64,000 nucleotides of DNA from Tunturibacter empetritectus (GTDB lineage Bacteria > Acidobacteriota > Terriglobia > Terriglobales > Acidobacteriaceae). Location of the stretch: positions 1,860,001-1,924,000 of the forward strand of contig NZ_CP132932.1 of assembly GCF_040358985.1 (NCBI RefSeq). The letters run 5' to 3'. Position numbers and translations under genes: made by a program. Positions 46,814 to 56,520 of the stretch are shown here, piece after piece. Position 1 is the first letter of the stretch. The number at the start of each line of letters is the position of its first letter. Below the pieces are notes generated by a model, which made no database searches, had not been told where the DNA came from, and worked only from the letters and a program-made list of their open reading frames with translations.

Positions 46814-49585
46814 ATGCTCTCGATGTCTCCAAAACCGTTGTCAGCAGGGCAAGCGCGGACGTATCACGAGCGAGAGTTCGTGTCCCAGAAGCAGAGCTAC
46901 TGGAGCCGGGATCGGCAGGGCCACAGCGAGTGGCAGGGCAAACTGGCCGAGAGGTGGGGCCTGCAAGGTCCGGTCGGCAATGAAGAGTTTGCCCGACTGA
47001 CAGAAGGCCAACATCCTCTGACTGGCGAACAGCTCGTTCGCCATCAGCCGCAGAAGACCTACGAAAACCAGATTGGCAAGGAAGTCATTAGCGTGGAGCA
47101 CCGTGCTGGATGGGATGGAACCATCTCCGCGCCGAAGTCGGTTTCGATCACCGCGCTTGTGGGCGGTGATGAACGCGTAAGAGAGGCACACCGTGAGAGC
47201 GTCCGTGTCGCCCTAGGGGAGTTGGAACAGTTCACCCAGGCGCGGATCGGCAACGTCCATAAGCCCGAGACGACGGGGAAGTTCGTTGCCGCGACCTTCG
47301 AGCACGACACGGCGCGGCCCGTCGATGGCTATGCTGCGCCTCAACTCCACACCCATGCCGTTATCTTCAACGTCACCGAACGCGACGGCGGCCCCGGCAA
47401 GCTGACCCGCTCCGTGCAGTCGCACGAACTGTACGCCGCCCAGAAGTACGTGACGGCTGTCTACCGGTCGGAGCTGGCGACACGATTGCAGGGGTTGGGG
47501 TATCAGTTGGAGCGTGGGGAATACGGGCAGCCCGAGATCAGGGGCTATACGAAGGAGTATCTCGAAGCCTCGAGTTTGCGCCGGGAACAGATTCAGGATT
47601 ACAAACGTGAGCAGGGTTTGGATGGCTCCTCGGCGGCGCAGATCGCCGCGCATCGGACGCGTGATCGCAAGGAGCTGCTATCGCCTGAAGAGGTGTTGCA
47701 GCGGCACCGGGATCTTGCCGCGCAGTACGGCCATCAAGCGGATCGCATTGTCGCCCAGGCCAGGGAGCAAGGGCAGCAGCAGACCCGGGAACCGGAACGA
47801 GGCGGGAACCAGGCGCAACAAGCCGTGACCTACGCCCGCGATCATCTCTTCGAGCGCGGGGCTGTGCATGCGAAAAAGGACATTCTGGCGGCGGCCCTTG
47901 ATCGTGGCATCGGCGAGGCAACTTCGAGCCATGTGCGGGAGGAGTTTGAGTGCCGCGTACAAACCGGGGAGTTTCGCCAGGTTGAGAACATTGGCACAGG
48001 ACCGCAGTACACGACCGCCGCGATGCTGCGCATGGAACGCGAGACCATCGCCCACATGCAGGCAGGCAACCGGCGCGGCTTCGAGGACCCGATGCTAGTT
48101 TCTCCAGACATTCGAATTGCGACGGAGGATCGCCACCGGGAGCTGAACTCCGGTCAACTCCGCGCCGTCGATGAAATCTTTCTCTCGCGCGAGAAGATCG
48201 TCGGTTTGGATGGAGTCGCGGGCGGGGGCAAGACAACGACGCTGGCAGTCGTGCGCGAGGGTGCGGAGAGTGCTGGATATACCGTGGAGGGTTTTGCGCC
48301 CACATCGAGGGCCGCGCAGAAGCTCGGTGAGGCCGGGATCGAGACCAGGACCTTACAGTCACATCTGGCCCAAGGCCAGAGGGTAGACACCGGCGAGCAC
48401 CGGCTCTATATAGTGGACGAGAGTTCGCTCGCGTCCACGAAACAGATGCACGAGTATGTGTCTCGCCTGCATCCGAACGACCGCGTTCTCTTAGTGGGCG
48501 ATACCCGGCAGCATGAGTCAGTAGAGGCAGGACGTATCTTCGCCCAGCTTCAGGACGCAGGCATGAAGACGGTGAAGCTGGATGAGATCGTGCGGCAGCG
48601 CGACCCGGAGCTGAAACAGACCGTCGAGCAACTCGCGAGAGGCGATGTCCGCGCGGCGCTGGCAGGGTTAGAACAGCAGGGCCGCATCCATGAAATGCAG
48701 GGCCATGACGAACGCGTAGCAGCCATCGCAAAAGAGTATGCGAGGTCGCCGGAGAGCACGTTGGTTGTCTCTCCCGACAACCGCTCTCGAGTGGAGATCA
48801 ACCAGGCGATTCATGTGGAGATGCAGTCTAAAGGCGTTGTCAGTCAGGAAGAGCATCGCGTGCAGGTCCTCGTTCCCCGTCAGGATCTTACCGGCGCAGA
48901 TCGTACATGGGCCGAGCGGTACAACGTCGGCGACGTGCTGCGTTACTCGCGCGACTCCAAAGAAACCGGCATCCACAAAGGCGAGTACGCAAAGGTGACC
49001 GAGATCGACGCAGCCAGCAACCGGCTTACCGTCGAGATGAAGGACGGTATGGAGAAGACCTACGACCCGCGCCGTCAACAGGGTGTCTCCGTTTATCGCG
49101 AAGAGGAGCGAGCGTTCTCCATCGGAGACCGGGTGCAGCTCACCGCGCCTTCCCATGAGCTGAAGGTTGCCAATCGCGAGCTGGGGACCGTGGAGGTTAT
49201 CGGCGAGGATGGGAGGCTGTCCCTCAAGATTGATGGGGGCCGCGCGGTCGAGCTTGATCCGGAGAAGCACCCGCATCTCGATCATGGCTATGCGGTGACC
49301 AGTCATTCCAGTCAGGGTCAGACCGCCGACCGCGTGTTGATCCACGTCGATACCGAGCTGGGGGCCAAGGACCTGCTCAACAATCGCATGGCCTACGTGG
49401 CCGTCTCGCGCGGAGCGCAGGACGCGCAGCTCTTCACCAACGACCGGCAGAAACTCTCCTCTGCTCTCGGCCACGATGTATCGCACCAAAGCGCCCACGC
49501 AACAGAGACCACTACCTCAAAGTCGATTCAGCAGGAGATCGCACCTAAGCATGAACAGCAATACGAGCATGGAATCGGTCTGTAG
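46814..49585 (+). CDS. MobF-family relaxase/helicase (TrwC/TraI-like)
   Basis: A 923-residue conjugative relaxase. The N-terminal relaxase domain has the three-histidine metal site of the TrwC type (FEHD with H164; PQLHTHAVIFN with H179 and H181) and KSVSITALVGGD. Y17 and Y29 are nucleophile candidates. A superfamily I helicase follows, with Walker A GVAGGGKTTTL (about 470), VDESSLAS and the late motif GYAVTSHSSQGQTADRV. The ATG at 46814 has GGAG at suitable spacing. It nicks oriT and leads the strand into a recipient, with the coupling protein at 42308 as partner. Confidence 0.93.
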   Translation: MLSMSPKPLSAGQARTYHEREFVSQKQSYWSRDRQGHSEWQGKLAERWGLQGPVGNEEFARLTEGQHPLTGEQLVRHQPQKTYENQIGKEVISVEHRAGWDGTISAPKSVSITALVGGDERVREAHRESVRVALGELEQFTQARIGNVHKPETTGKFVAATFEHDTARPVDGYAAPQLHTHAVIFNVTERDGGPGKLTRSVQSHELYAAQKYVTAVYRSELATRLQGLGYQLERGEYGQPEIRGYTKEYLEASSLRREQIQDYKREQGLDGSSAAQIAAHRTRDRKELLSPEEVLQRHRDLAAQYGHQADRIVAQAREQGQQQTREPERGGNQAQQAVTYARDHLFERGAVHAKKDILAAALDRGIGEATSSHVREEFECRVQTGEFRQVENIGTGPQYTTAAMLRMERETIAHMQAGNRRGFEDPMLVSPDIRIATEDRHRELNSGQLRAVDEIFLSREKIVGLDGVAGGGKTTTLAVVREGAESAGYTVEGFAPTSRAAQKLGEAGIETRTLQSHLAQGQRVDTGEHRLYIVDESSLASTKQMHEYVSRLHPNDRVLLVGDTRQHESVEAGRIFAQLQDAGMKTVKLDEIVRQRDPELKQTVEQLARGDVRAALAGLEQQGRIHEMQGHDERVAAIAKEYARSPESTLVVSPDNRSRVEINQAIHVEMQSKGVVSQEEHRVQVLVPRQDLTGADRTWAERYNVGDVLRYSRDSKETGIHKGEYAKVTEIDAASNRLTVEMKDGMEKTYDPRRQQGVSVYREEERAFSIGDRVQLTAPSHELKVANRELGTVEVIGEDGRLSLKIDGGRAVELDPEKHPHLDHGYAVTSHSSQGQTADRVLIHVDTELGAKDLLNNRMAYVAVSRGAQDAQLFTNDRQKLSSALGHDVSHQSAHATETTTSKSIQQEIAPKHEQQYEHGIGL

Positions 49586-49777
49586 CCTGCCTGCCCACAT
49601 GTATTGAGTCCGCGCTTGCCGCCACCGCCTGCCTCACGACCGTGTGAGATAAATTCGGGCCAGCGATCAGCGCATTCTCCGGGTTCAAACCGAGGCAAGG
49701 TTTCGGACGGGGCATCGAGTTATCCTACTTTGGGGAGACCTGGTGGTAGAACACTACCTTCGCATGATAAGGGCCTT

Positions 49778-50161
49778 ATGAAAACCACGATTATGGTCAT
49801 GGATGTATTCGTGAGATTCCGCTTAGTCGCCATCGTGCAATCGGAGCAACAGACGCAGGCATGGGAAATGCAGGTAATGGTCATCCAACAGGTTGCAGAC
49901 ATCCTGATTTCCCTTGGTTTTTTGGATTCCAAAGCTGCTGCGCTGCTTACGGAAGCTAGTACCACCATCACGCCTCAGCCAGGCATCAAAACGATTCCGT
50001 TTTCGGATTTTGTCACTTTAACCGAACTCGTCTACCCTGACTCCGAGCCAGTAAGCCTGGAGGCTCAACAGGGCCATGCGCTCATCGCTACTGGCGAAAC
50101 GACAGAAGAAGCCCTCGCCTCCGCAGGCTTTGTATTGAAGATGGACGGCCCGTTGCAGTGA
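49778..50161 (+). CDS. small hypothetical protein after relaxase
   Basis: About 127 residues from the ATG at 49778; the longer frame from 49604 looks non-coding at its N-terminus. The sequence (VFVRFRLVAIVQSEQQTQAWEMQVMVIQQVADILISLGFLDSKAAALL) is helical and amphipathic, with a beta-like C-terminal half. I do not recognise it. It is the last gene before the transposon-like stretch. Confidence 0.45.
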   Translation: MKTTIMVMDVFVRFRLVAIVQSEQQTQAWEMQVMVIQQVADILISLGFLDSKAAALLTEASTTITPQPGIKTIPFSDFVTLTELVYPDSEPVSLEAQQGHALIATGETTEEALASAGFVLKMDGPLQ

Positions 50162-51042
50162 CACTGTCTTGAACAGACGCAATTCTTCCAAATGAAGGAT
50201 GTGTCCGACCTATAGTTCCGCCAGAAACTTCATTAGTGCCTTGTCGTCACGCCATCTTCTCTTTCCTCGAATTGGGCTCAGCTTGTTCAGTTGTGTTCGA
50301 AATCGTTCCGGTGTCAGCGATAAATACCTCTCCGTAGAGCCAATGCCCGCCTGTCCTATATGGGGTCACGTCAGAAAACGGACAATACAGCACGCTAACG
50401 CTTTTTAAATTGTTCCGGGCTGAGACAGTTCATTGCAGAAACGCACGTTTCAGAAAGTAGAAGCGTCTACATTCGCCGAGAGCCATCCGTAGCCGTCGTT
50501 ATCGCGACACCTCAAGAAAAGGAAATTTGTTTACGCTGAGGGTGGCTTTGATGGAGTCGCTATACCAAACGTTAGAAGTTGTGTGATAAGAACTACGCTC
50601 ACTGATTTGAGGCCGCAGGGGTCGTAGCGCTCTGTCAACAAGTAGGATCGTCCGCCTGGTTGACGGCGGGCGACGCCATCTGAGCCGTCTCTTCTGAGGG
50701 ACGGAGAACCGGGAATGCTCGCGGTCGCCCGGCTTACTCATGCGTGAAAACACGCAATATCATCCTGAGAAAAATGCCCCTTACTTGAAGGTTTTGGGTG
50801 GTTTCACAAAAAAATTATAAAAACAGCTTGACACGGATTCAGGGTCATGGCAATGTATGCAGGCTGCTGAACAACAGTCTTCATACGTGCAAAGTTGAGT
50901 AAAGATCGTTCCTGCTGACTGAACTACCTGTGGCTCCTTCTCTCAGACTCAATCACTACAAACTAGCTCTTATTTGCATTCCACCTGTTAATGGAATGCT
51001 CCTGTTGAACTGCGCCTCGAAGCCCGAGATGGGACTCATACC
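50162..51042. other. gene-poor stretch with a Tn3-like terminal repeat
   Basis: About 880 bases with no convincing gene. It holds the repeat at 50362-50399, a 6-bp hairpin TGCGTG-AAAA-CACGCA at 50741-50756, and a TTGACA at 50828 in an AT-rich surrounding that could belong to a promoter for the secreted-protein genes from 51043. Confidence 0.5.
50362..50399 (+). repeat. Tn3-type terminal inverted repeat, second (divergent) copy
   Basis: It begins GGGGTCACGTCAG and ends CGCTAAC. It matches the repeat at 56484-56520 over nearly its full length, with one inserted A and a few changes, in the same orientation. It is probably the end of a related transposon or a relic of an earlier insertion. Confidence 0.7.
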
Positions 51043-52470
51043 ATGGTTGATTCAGAGAAGTTGCCTCATCGAACGCTCCCTAGACTTTTCTTTGCTGCCC
51101 TCCTCACAGCGTGCCTATTCGCCTTCAGCATCTCGCACGCTGCTGCGCAAAGCGGCAAGATTCATTACACCAAGACGACGGCGAATAAGGGTGGCCTGAC
51201 CCCTCTAGTCGCGCCTACTGCGACGGGATCGCGAGTTTATTGGTTTGCTATGAGCACCAATGGCTACGGCTCGCCTCCCATTTCAATGATCTCTTCCTCG
51301 GCGACTGGAGCTCAGACCGATCCCGCTGGAAGTGTCTACGTCATGTCAGATGCGCAAGGAAATTTTCACATCAGTGCTTCGAACAATTGTCCGACTTCCG
51401 AGTCTTTCATGTATTTCCTAATTAGCGGGGGCGAGGTCGGGACGGCTCCCAATAATCCCTCAATCGCAATGGTTGCTGTCATTCCTACGCTCTGCGGCGG
51501 AGGTCATTTCTTCGTTGATATTTCCGAGACCACAACAATTGCAGCAGCCTATGCATTAGGTAGTTTTGCGACGCTCTCAACAGACTCCTTCGCCACGAAT
51601 AGCGATAGCACGTCTGCTTTGCAGAGCGCAGTGGGCTATTCGAGCACTCTCATCGATACTGCGAACGCAGTCATTCCCAACGGCAGCGCCTGGCAGACAA
51701 CGCTAAACACTCTTGGTGACATGATCGAAGCTTGCGTCAATTCGGCGAGCGAATGTCCTACCCTCTTTGCGGCTGCAACACCGCCCGGCGGAACCGCTCC
51801 TACCGATACCTTTCAAGCTGCACTAAACATCGCTCTTAATCCAAATATGAATTTGACTACGCTGTTCAATGCGATACCGTCGTCTCCCGACTTCGGCCCC
51901 ATTTTAAGCACTGTTCCTGCCTCGTGGACGTTGCCTGGCTCCTCCGTTCAGATCACTGGGGTGACTCCAAATCCCGCGCCTGCGGGAACGCCGGTCACTA
52001 TCGTTGGATCCGGCTTTGGAGCTGCCCAGGGTAACGGCGTTGTAATCATAGGCGGCATTCAAGCAAGCGCTTCAAGTTGGAGTGACACGGCGATCGTCGT
52101 GACTGTCCCGGCTGGTGCTGCGAGTAATGGTGTGACGCAGGTCTTTCAAAACGGCTTCCCTAGTAATCCATTTCCCTACAGTATCGGGCCGCTCATCGGT
52201 CCAACCATCATAGGGCTATCGCTTCCCCAAGGTCCGGTAGGAATGGGATTTGTCATTACAGGCAGCAATTTTGGCCCGGCGAGCACAGTCTCTATGGGTG
52301 ACCCCCTTCAAGGTCTCCTCATGGTTCTGAGCTGGAGTCCCACGGCAATCACGGTGCAGATTCCCCAGACGATTGTTTCAGGTGGAAACGTGGTCGTCAC
52401 AGACGGTGGCTTGCCAAGTAATGGGGTCAACTTCACGCTTACAGCTCCTTTTGGCTGTTCTACGCCTTGA
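51043..52470 (+). CDS. secreted IPT/TIG-domain protein
   Basis: A 475-residue exported protein. A signal peptide (LFFAALLTACLFAFSISHAAAQS) is followed by a domain of about 260 residues rich in serine, threonine and alanine that I do not recognise (VYVMSDAQGNFHISASNNCPT). Two C-terminal IPT/TIG immunoglobulin-like folds follow (ITGVTPNPAPAGTPVTIVG; IIGLSLPQGPVGMGFVITG). Such folds serve adhesion or binding at the cell surface. It is the first of five same-strand genes between the two Tn3-like repeats. Confidence 0.8.
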   Translation: MVDSEKLPHRTLPRLFFAALLTACLFAFSISHAAAQSGKIHYTKTTANKGGLTPLVAPTATGSRVYWFAMSTNGYGSPPISMISSSATGAQTDPAGSVYVMSDAQGNFHISASNNCPTSESFMYFLISGGEVGTAPNNPSIAMVAVIPTLCGGGHFFVDISETTTIAAAYALGSFATLSTDSFATNSDSTSALQSAVGYSSTLIDTANAVIPNGSAWQTTLNTLGDMIEACVNSASECPTLFAAATPPGGTAPTDTFQAALNIALNPNMNLTTLFNAIPSSPDFGPILSTVPASWTLPGSSVQITGVTPNPAPAGTPVTIVGSGFGAAQGNGVVIIGGIQASASSWSDTAIVVTVPAGAASNGVTQVFQNGFPSNPFPYSIGPLIGPTIIGLSLPQGPVGMGFVITGSNFGPASTVSMGDPLQGLLMVLSWSPTAITVQIPQTIVSGGNVVVTDGGLPSNGVNFTLTAPFGCSTP

Positions 52471-52539
52471 CTCGGCAACGCCTTTCTGACTCTTTGGGTT
52501 TCACCATCAGTGGGCTTCTACAAAAAATGAGGACTGGTT

Positions 52540-53169
52540 ATGAAGCGAATGCACAGCACGGCAATTTTTCAAGTTTTGTGTTTTTGGGTTTGTCTTCAAT
52601 GCTCCTTGCTTTTGAGCCCAGCAGCGGCCCAGTCCCCTACCAGCGCTCCGTCCGTTGGTCATGGTCACGAAGTGCCACTGGAGCATCTCTACTGGCACTT
52701 TCTCGATTATCAGTTGTTCCTGGACAAAAAAGCAGACGCTCTGCCTCCGTCGCATCCAGACGTGCAGATGCTACGCACCCATTACCAGAGCCGACTTGGG
52801 TTCAACGATTCTCAGTATTCTCTAGTTCGTCAAGCGGCTCAGACCTTGGCAGCTCGCCTTAAGCAAAAAGATGAGCAGGCTAAATCGGTAATAGACGCGT
52901 TTCACCATAACTATCCACCCGGCAAAGTACTCACATTGCCTCCGCTACCTCCGGAATTAAGTCGGCTTCAGGCCGAAAGAGAAGCAATCATCTCTGAAAC
53001 AGTTGTCGATCTAAAGAACCAGCTGGGGGCTAAAGCATCAGCGACGATGGATGCGTTTCTTCATAAAGACTTTCTCCCAACGGTCGCATTCAAGCCTATG
53101 CATCCTCCGGGGCCACCGCATCTCCCCCAAACGTCGAACGATCAAGTCTTCACGGCGGTGAAGCCATGA
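52540..53169 (+). CDS. secreted helical protein of unknown function
   Basis: A 209-residue protein with a signal peptide (FQVLCFWVCLQCSLLLSPAAAQ). The mature part is mostly alpha-helical and charged (SLVRQAAQTLAARLKQKDEQAKSVIDAF; LQAEREAIISETVVDLKNQL) with a proline/histidine-rich C-terminus. No family recognised. Its stop overlaps the next start by four bases (ATGA), so the two are co-translated. Confidence 0.7.
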   Translation: MKRMHSTAIFQVLCFWVCLQCSLLLSPAAAQSPTSAPSVGHGHEVPLEHLYWHFLDYQLFLDKKADALPPSHPDVQMLRTHYQSRLGFNDSQYSLVRQAAQTLAARLKQKDEQAKSVIDAFHHNYPPGKVLTLPPLPPELSRLQAEREAIISETVVDLKNQLGAKASATMDAFLHKDFLPTVAFKPMHPPGPPHLPQTSNDQVFTAVKP

Positions 53170-55421
53170 ACATTGTGCTCAAAGCGTGTGTACGTCTCTA
53201 TCTCTTCGTAGTTTTAGCAGCCGTTTTCATCTTTGCCACTGCCGCGCATGCTCAGAGCTATGTCGAAGGCATTTCTGAAGTGCTCCCCTCTACGACTTCC
53301 ACCACTATCTACACCTTTACCAATACCTACATCACCTACGATCTCACGGCCTACTACTCGCCTTACACCGAAGCCTATTTGTACGACAACGGAAGTTTCC
53401 TTGTCAGCAATTACACTTACACAACCGATGGGCAGAACGCTCCGTTGGACGGTCGTATTCCAAACATCAAAACTGGTGACGATTACGAGGTAGATGGTGC
53501 TCATTACCTCACTCAGCTCTACGTGTTCGACGATGGAAATGGAGGCACTTACTACGAAAACCCCTACCAATATGGCTTTACAGAAGGGAATCAAAGTTCC
53601 GGCTACGACTACTCCAGCGGCGGCGGCGACTACTATACCTACGTGAGTAACCTTTTTCTTGGCTACACGGCCGCCGCCATCTCGACTGCCGTTCCGCAGA
53701 TTACCGGGGTCTCACCTTCGGGCGCAGCCAGAGGAACATCTGGTCAAATCACTGTCACAGGATCACATCTTGTAGACGTGTTCGATGGCACCACAACGCC
53801 AACCGTTCTATCAGGTTCCGGGCTTTCTCTGACCACCGGTAGCCTCAGTGCAACCCAGGTAACCTTGAATTACTCGATAGACGGCAGCGCCGCGACGGGC
53901 GCGCGTCAATTCACCCTCAGCAATCGCTTCGGTCAGAGCGAGCCACAAACATTTACTGTCGGCGATCCCTCTCCGGTTGTCGCTGATGTGGAACCGCATC
54001 TCTGGCCGGCCGGTACGGTCATACCGCTTACCATTACCGGATCGGGCTTCGGCATTGCGCCTACTGTCACCATCGCTGGAGTGGGTGTGCTCACTCCCAG
54101 TCCTGCGGCAACGGGTTCGGACACCAGCATCTCTACAAGCGTTTCCATAGCGCTCGATGCGCCGGACGGTCCCGCTACTGTGACCGTGCAGTCCCACGGT
54201 TCAGGAGGAAATGGATTCGTCCAAGGGACACCGGGACAATCGTCGTCAGGTAGCAACGGGGCTGTGATCGTTGCGTTTCCGGCCCCTGCTCCAACCATTG
54301 TCCTGGGATCTGGAACTACGGGCGTGTGCACGTCGGGATCACCTGTAACGTCAAGTCAGAACGTTGTAGTTGGGCAACCGATAACATTTACCGGCTGTAT
54401 TCCACCTTCAGGCACTCCTCTTGTTGCAAGTGAAACTTGGAGTCCAGATGGTAAATTCTCTGCACAGACAGCGGTTGCGGGCTTTACCGTAAGCTTTGAC
54501 GGAACCTCGCAATTCACTGAGGCTCTGACGCAGATATCGAATACTTCATGCGCAGCAGGGCAGTATTGTGATTTCAACAAATTCTATTTTGTCACTCCTG
54601 GCACTTACACCTTCACTTTTTCCTACCTTGCAAACAATGGAACCACCCCACCGTCGGTATCAATTACGTTCGTAGTGGCCGGTCCAAATTTAGATTCCCG
54701 AGGTAATTTCATGGAGGGCCCCGACAACAATACGCCGCCGACGGCTGGCCCGGTACAGATATACGGCGTCGGCCAGTATTTTGGCCAATTAACTGCAAAC
54801 ACTACGCCCGAGCTTGCGAATGGAAATAACGAAGACACCAATGGGATGGAACTGACAGTCACGGGAACGGCTCCGACCGGATTCTCTGGTGGTGATTGGA
54901 GGTTCGTACAGGTAATCAATCAGTTGTCATATTCGTACACATCTTCGCCAACAAGCAGCCCATTCGTTTTACAGCCCGGTTTGGATACGTTGTACCCTCA
55001 TAGCAGCGCGAACATCTTGTTCATGGATTCTCCCGGTATGGTGCTTGATCCAACTCACTTTGGCAGAACTCAATTTGTTTCGGTGGGAGAGGAATCCGAA
55101 AGCGCAAAATTCACAACCTATCTTTTGTGGGACCCTCAGATCGCGACGGATGGGTCGCATGATTGTAGTTTGGCATCGAGTCAACAGGCCTCTAACGGAT
55201 CTATAAGTTATAGTGACTCGACGTGCGTCTCCATCCCAATACCTATGGCTTCGCTCTCATGGGGTTTCGCAGGAGATGCGCTCAAGACTCTTAATCCGGG
55301 ACAAGGGGCAGGAACAAATACATGGATTCTTCAGTGTGGAACAGCCAATACACCCGGTTTAGGAGCAGCTGGCTACCCAAACTGGACATTCACAGAAAAT
55401 GCGCGCTACTTTAATCAGTAG
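53166..55421 (+). CDS. large secreted IPT/TIG-domain protein
   Basis: A 751-residue exported protein with signal peptide (LYLFVVLAAVFIFATAAHAQS). The N-terminal 170 residues are tyrosine/threonine-rich. Then come two IPT/TIG folds (ITGVSPSGAARGTSGQITVTG; VEPHLWPAGTVIPLTITGSG) and a C-terminal half with several cysteines and aromatic strands. It resembles the first gene of the set in layout and may act with it at the surface. The start overlaps the upstream stop. Function unknown. Confidence 0.75.
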   Translation: MNIVLKACVRLYLFVVLAAVFIFATAAHAQSYVEGISEVLPSTTSTTIYTFTNTYITYDLTAYYSPYTEAYLYDNGSFLVSNYTYTTDGQNAPLDGRIPNIKTGDDYEVDGAHYLTQLYVFDDGNGGTYYENPYQYGFTEGNQSSGYDYSSGGGDYYTYVSNLFLGYTAAAISTAVPQITGVSPSGAARGTSGQITVTGSHLVDVFDGTTTPTVLSGSGLSLTTGSLSATQVTLNYSIDGSAATGARQFTLSNRFGQSEPQTFTVGDPSPVVADVEPHLWPAGTVIPLTITGSGFGIAPTVTIAGVGVLTPSPAATGSDTSISTSVSIALDAPDGPATVTVQSHGSGGNGFVQGTPGQSSSGSNGAVIVAFPAPAPTIVLGSGTTGVCTSGSPVTSSQNVVVGQPITFTGCIPPSGTPLVASETWSPDGKFSAQTAVAGFTVSFDGTSQFTEALTQISNTSCAAGQYCDFNKFYFVTPGTYTFTFSYLANNGTTPPSVSITFVVAGPNLDSRGNFMEGPDNNTPPTAGPVQIYGVGQYFGQLTANTTPELANGNNEDTNGMELTVTGTAPTGFSGGDWRFVQVINQLSYSYTSSPTSSPFVLQPGLDTLYPHSSANILFMDSPGMVLDPTHFGRTQFVSVGEESESAKFTTYLLWDPQIATDGSHDCSLASSQQASNGSISYSDSTCVSIPIPMASLSWGFAGDALKTLNPGQGAGTNTWILQCGTANTPGLGAAGYPNWTFTENARYFNQ

Positions 55422-55431
55422 AAAGGGATGT

Positions 55432-55914
55432 ATGAAATTTTATCCGCGTGGATATGAAATGGTCATAGGTCTTGCGTCCATTCTATTAATATTAGGTTCG
55501 CCTACAGTGGCACAGCAGAAGCCCTCAACGTTCGAAATGACAGTTTCTTTGCCCGAACCGACTATGCACGTTGGGGAGGACTTGATTGTGAAAGTGATTA
55601 CATCAAATTCAACTGATGATACTGTGTCCGCCGGTAGCGGATATGGGGTGGGTGTTGAAGTGGAGCTGATGAACAACAAGGGCGAAGACATTGGAATCCA
55701 CGCCATGGGCGGTAAAGGGGTGGAACCAGTCGTAACTCTTCACACCAACAAGCTGATACTAAAGCCACACAGCAAAGACGATTTTACATGGCGATTCAAA
55801 CCAGAGCCTGGATTTTTGATGCCTGGAGTTTATAGGCTCCGGGTTCACAGACGCGATCTAAAATCTCGCATGGATGTGTACTCAAATACCGTTGTGCTTA
55901 CGGTGGTTCCTTAG
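55432..55914 (+). CDS. small secreted beta-type protein
   Basis: 160 residues from the ATG at 55432, which has an AAAGGGA ribosome site. A signal peptide (MVIGLASILLILGSPTVAQ) is followed by an immunoglobulin-like pattern (MHVGEDLIVKVITSN, LKPHSKDDFTWRFKPEPG, GVYRLRVHRRD). No named family is assigned. It is closely related in pattern to the next gene. Confidence 0.65.
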   Translation: MKFYPRGYEMVIGLASILLILGSPTVAQQKPSTFEMTVSLPEPTMHVGEDLIVKVITSNSTDDTVSAGSGYGVGVEVELMNNKGEDIGIHAMGGKGVEPVVTLHTNKLILKPHSKDDFTWRFKPEPGFLMPGVYRLRVHRRDLKSRMDVYSNTVVLTVVP

Positions 55915-55919
55915 CTCCG

Positions 55920-56474
55920 ATGCTGATTTCGACATCTATCCGTTTCGATAATTTTCGATGCCGGATAGCGCAACTGCTGATGTTTCCAATTGTGGGATCT
56001 ATCTCGGCATCGCAGCAAGCTCTTGCAATTGTGCCTTCTGCTCACGATGATTTTCAGAAAGCCTCAAGCAACGATTCCCCAGGAGTCAATCAGCGGTTCT
56101 CTCTTAGTATTAAACAAGTTGAGCTTCCATCAGTAAAAAAGGAAGAAATGCTACTTCAGATAACCGTGACCAATTTAACAGATAAAGTGCTTGTTATTCG
56201 AACGTTTAGGGGAAGCGTGAGTGATCACAGAATCGTACTAAAGCAGGGCTCTTCTCAAATCATGCAACGCAATGATACGTCCGAGGGGGAGGCCCCCCTC
56301 GGACGTGAAGGGGCTGGTACGATGGTTCAGCCACACTCGAACACACAAGAGTTGGTTGGTCTTAAGCGGTTATATAGCTTGAGTAGCGGGAGCTACAACG
56401 TCTACGTAGTAGATCGCGATCCAGTTACGAAAAGCCTAGTCAGGTCAAATACCCTAACTGTGGAAATACCATAG
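55920..56474 (+). CDS. small secreted beta-type protein, relative of the previous one
   Basis: A 184-residue protein with an N-terminal hydrophobic segment (LLMFPIVGSISASQQALA). Its fold pattern is the same as its neighbour's: LLQITVTNLTDKVLVIRTFRG, VQPHSNTQELVGLKRLYSL and GSYNVYVVDRD. Only five bases separate the two genes. It ends ten bases before the transposon repeat at 56484. The function is unknown. Confidence 0.65.
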   Translation: MLISTSIRFDNFRCRIAQLLMFPIVGSISASQQALAIVPSAHDDFQKASSNDSPGVNQRFSLSIKQVELPSVKKEEMLLQITVTNLTDKVLVIRTFRGSVSDHRIVLKQGSSQIMQRNDTSEGEAPLGREGAGTMVQPHSNTQELVGLKRLYSLSSGSYNVYVVDRDPVTKSLVRSNTLTVEIP

Positions 56475-56483
56475 GATCATCCT

Positions 56484-56520
56484 GGGGTCACGTCAGAAAC
56501 GGACAATAGAGCATACTAAG
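56484..56520 (+). repeat. Tn3-family left terminal inverted repeat
   Basis: 37 bases starting GGGGTCACGTCAG and ending ACTAAG, the usual G-rich outside and TAAG inside of Tn3-family ends. The resolvase stop codon lies within its last bases. Confidence 0.8.
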
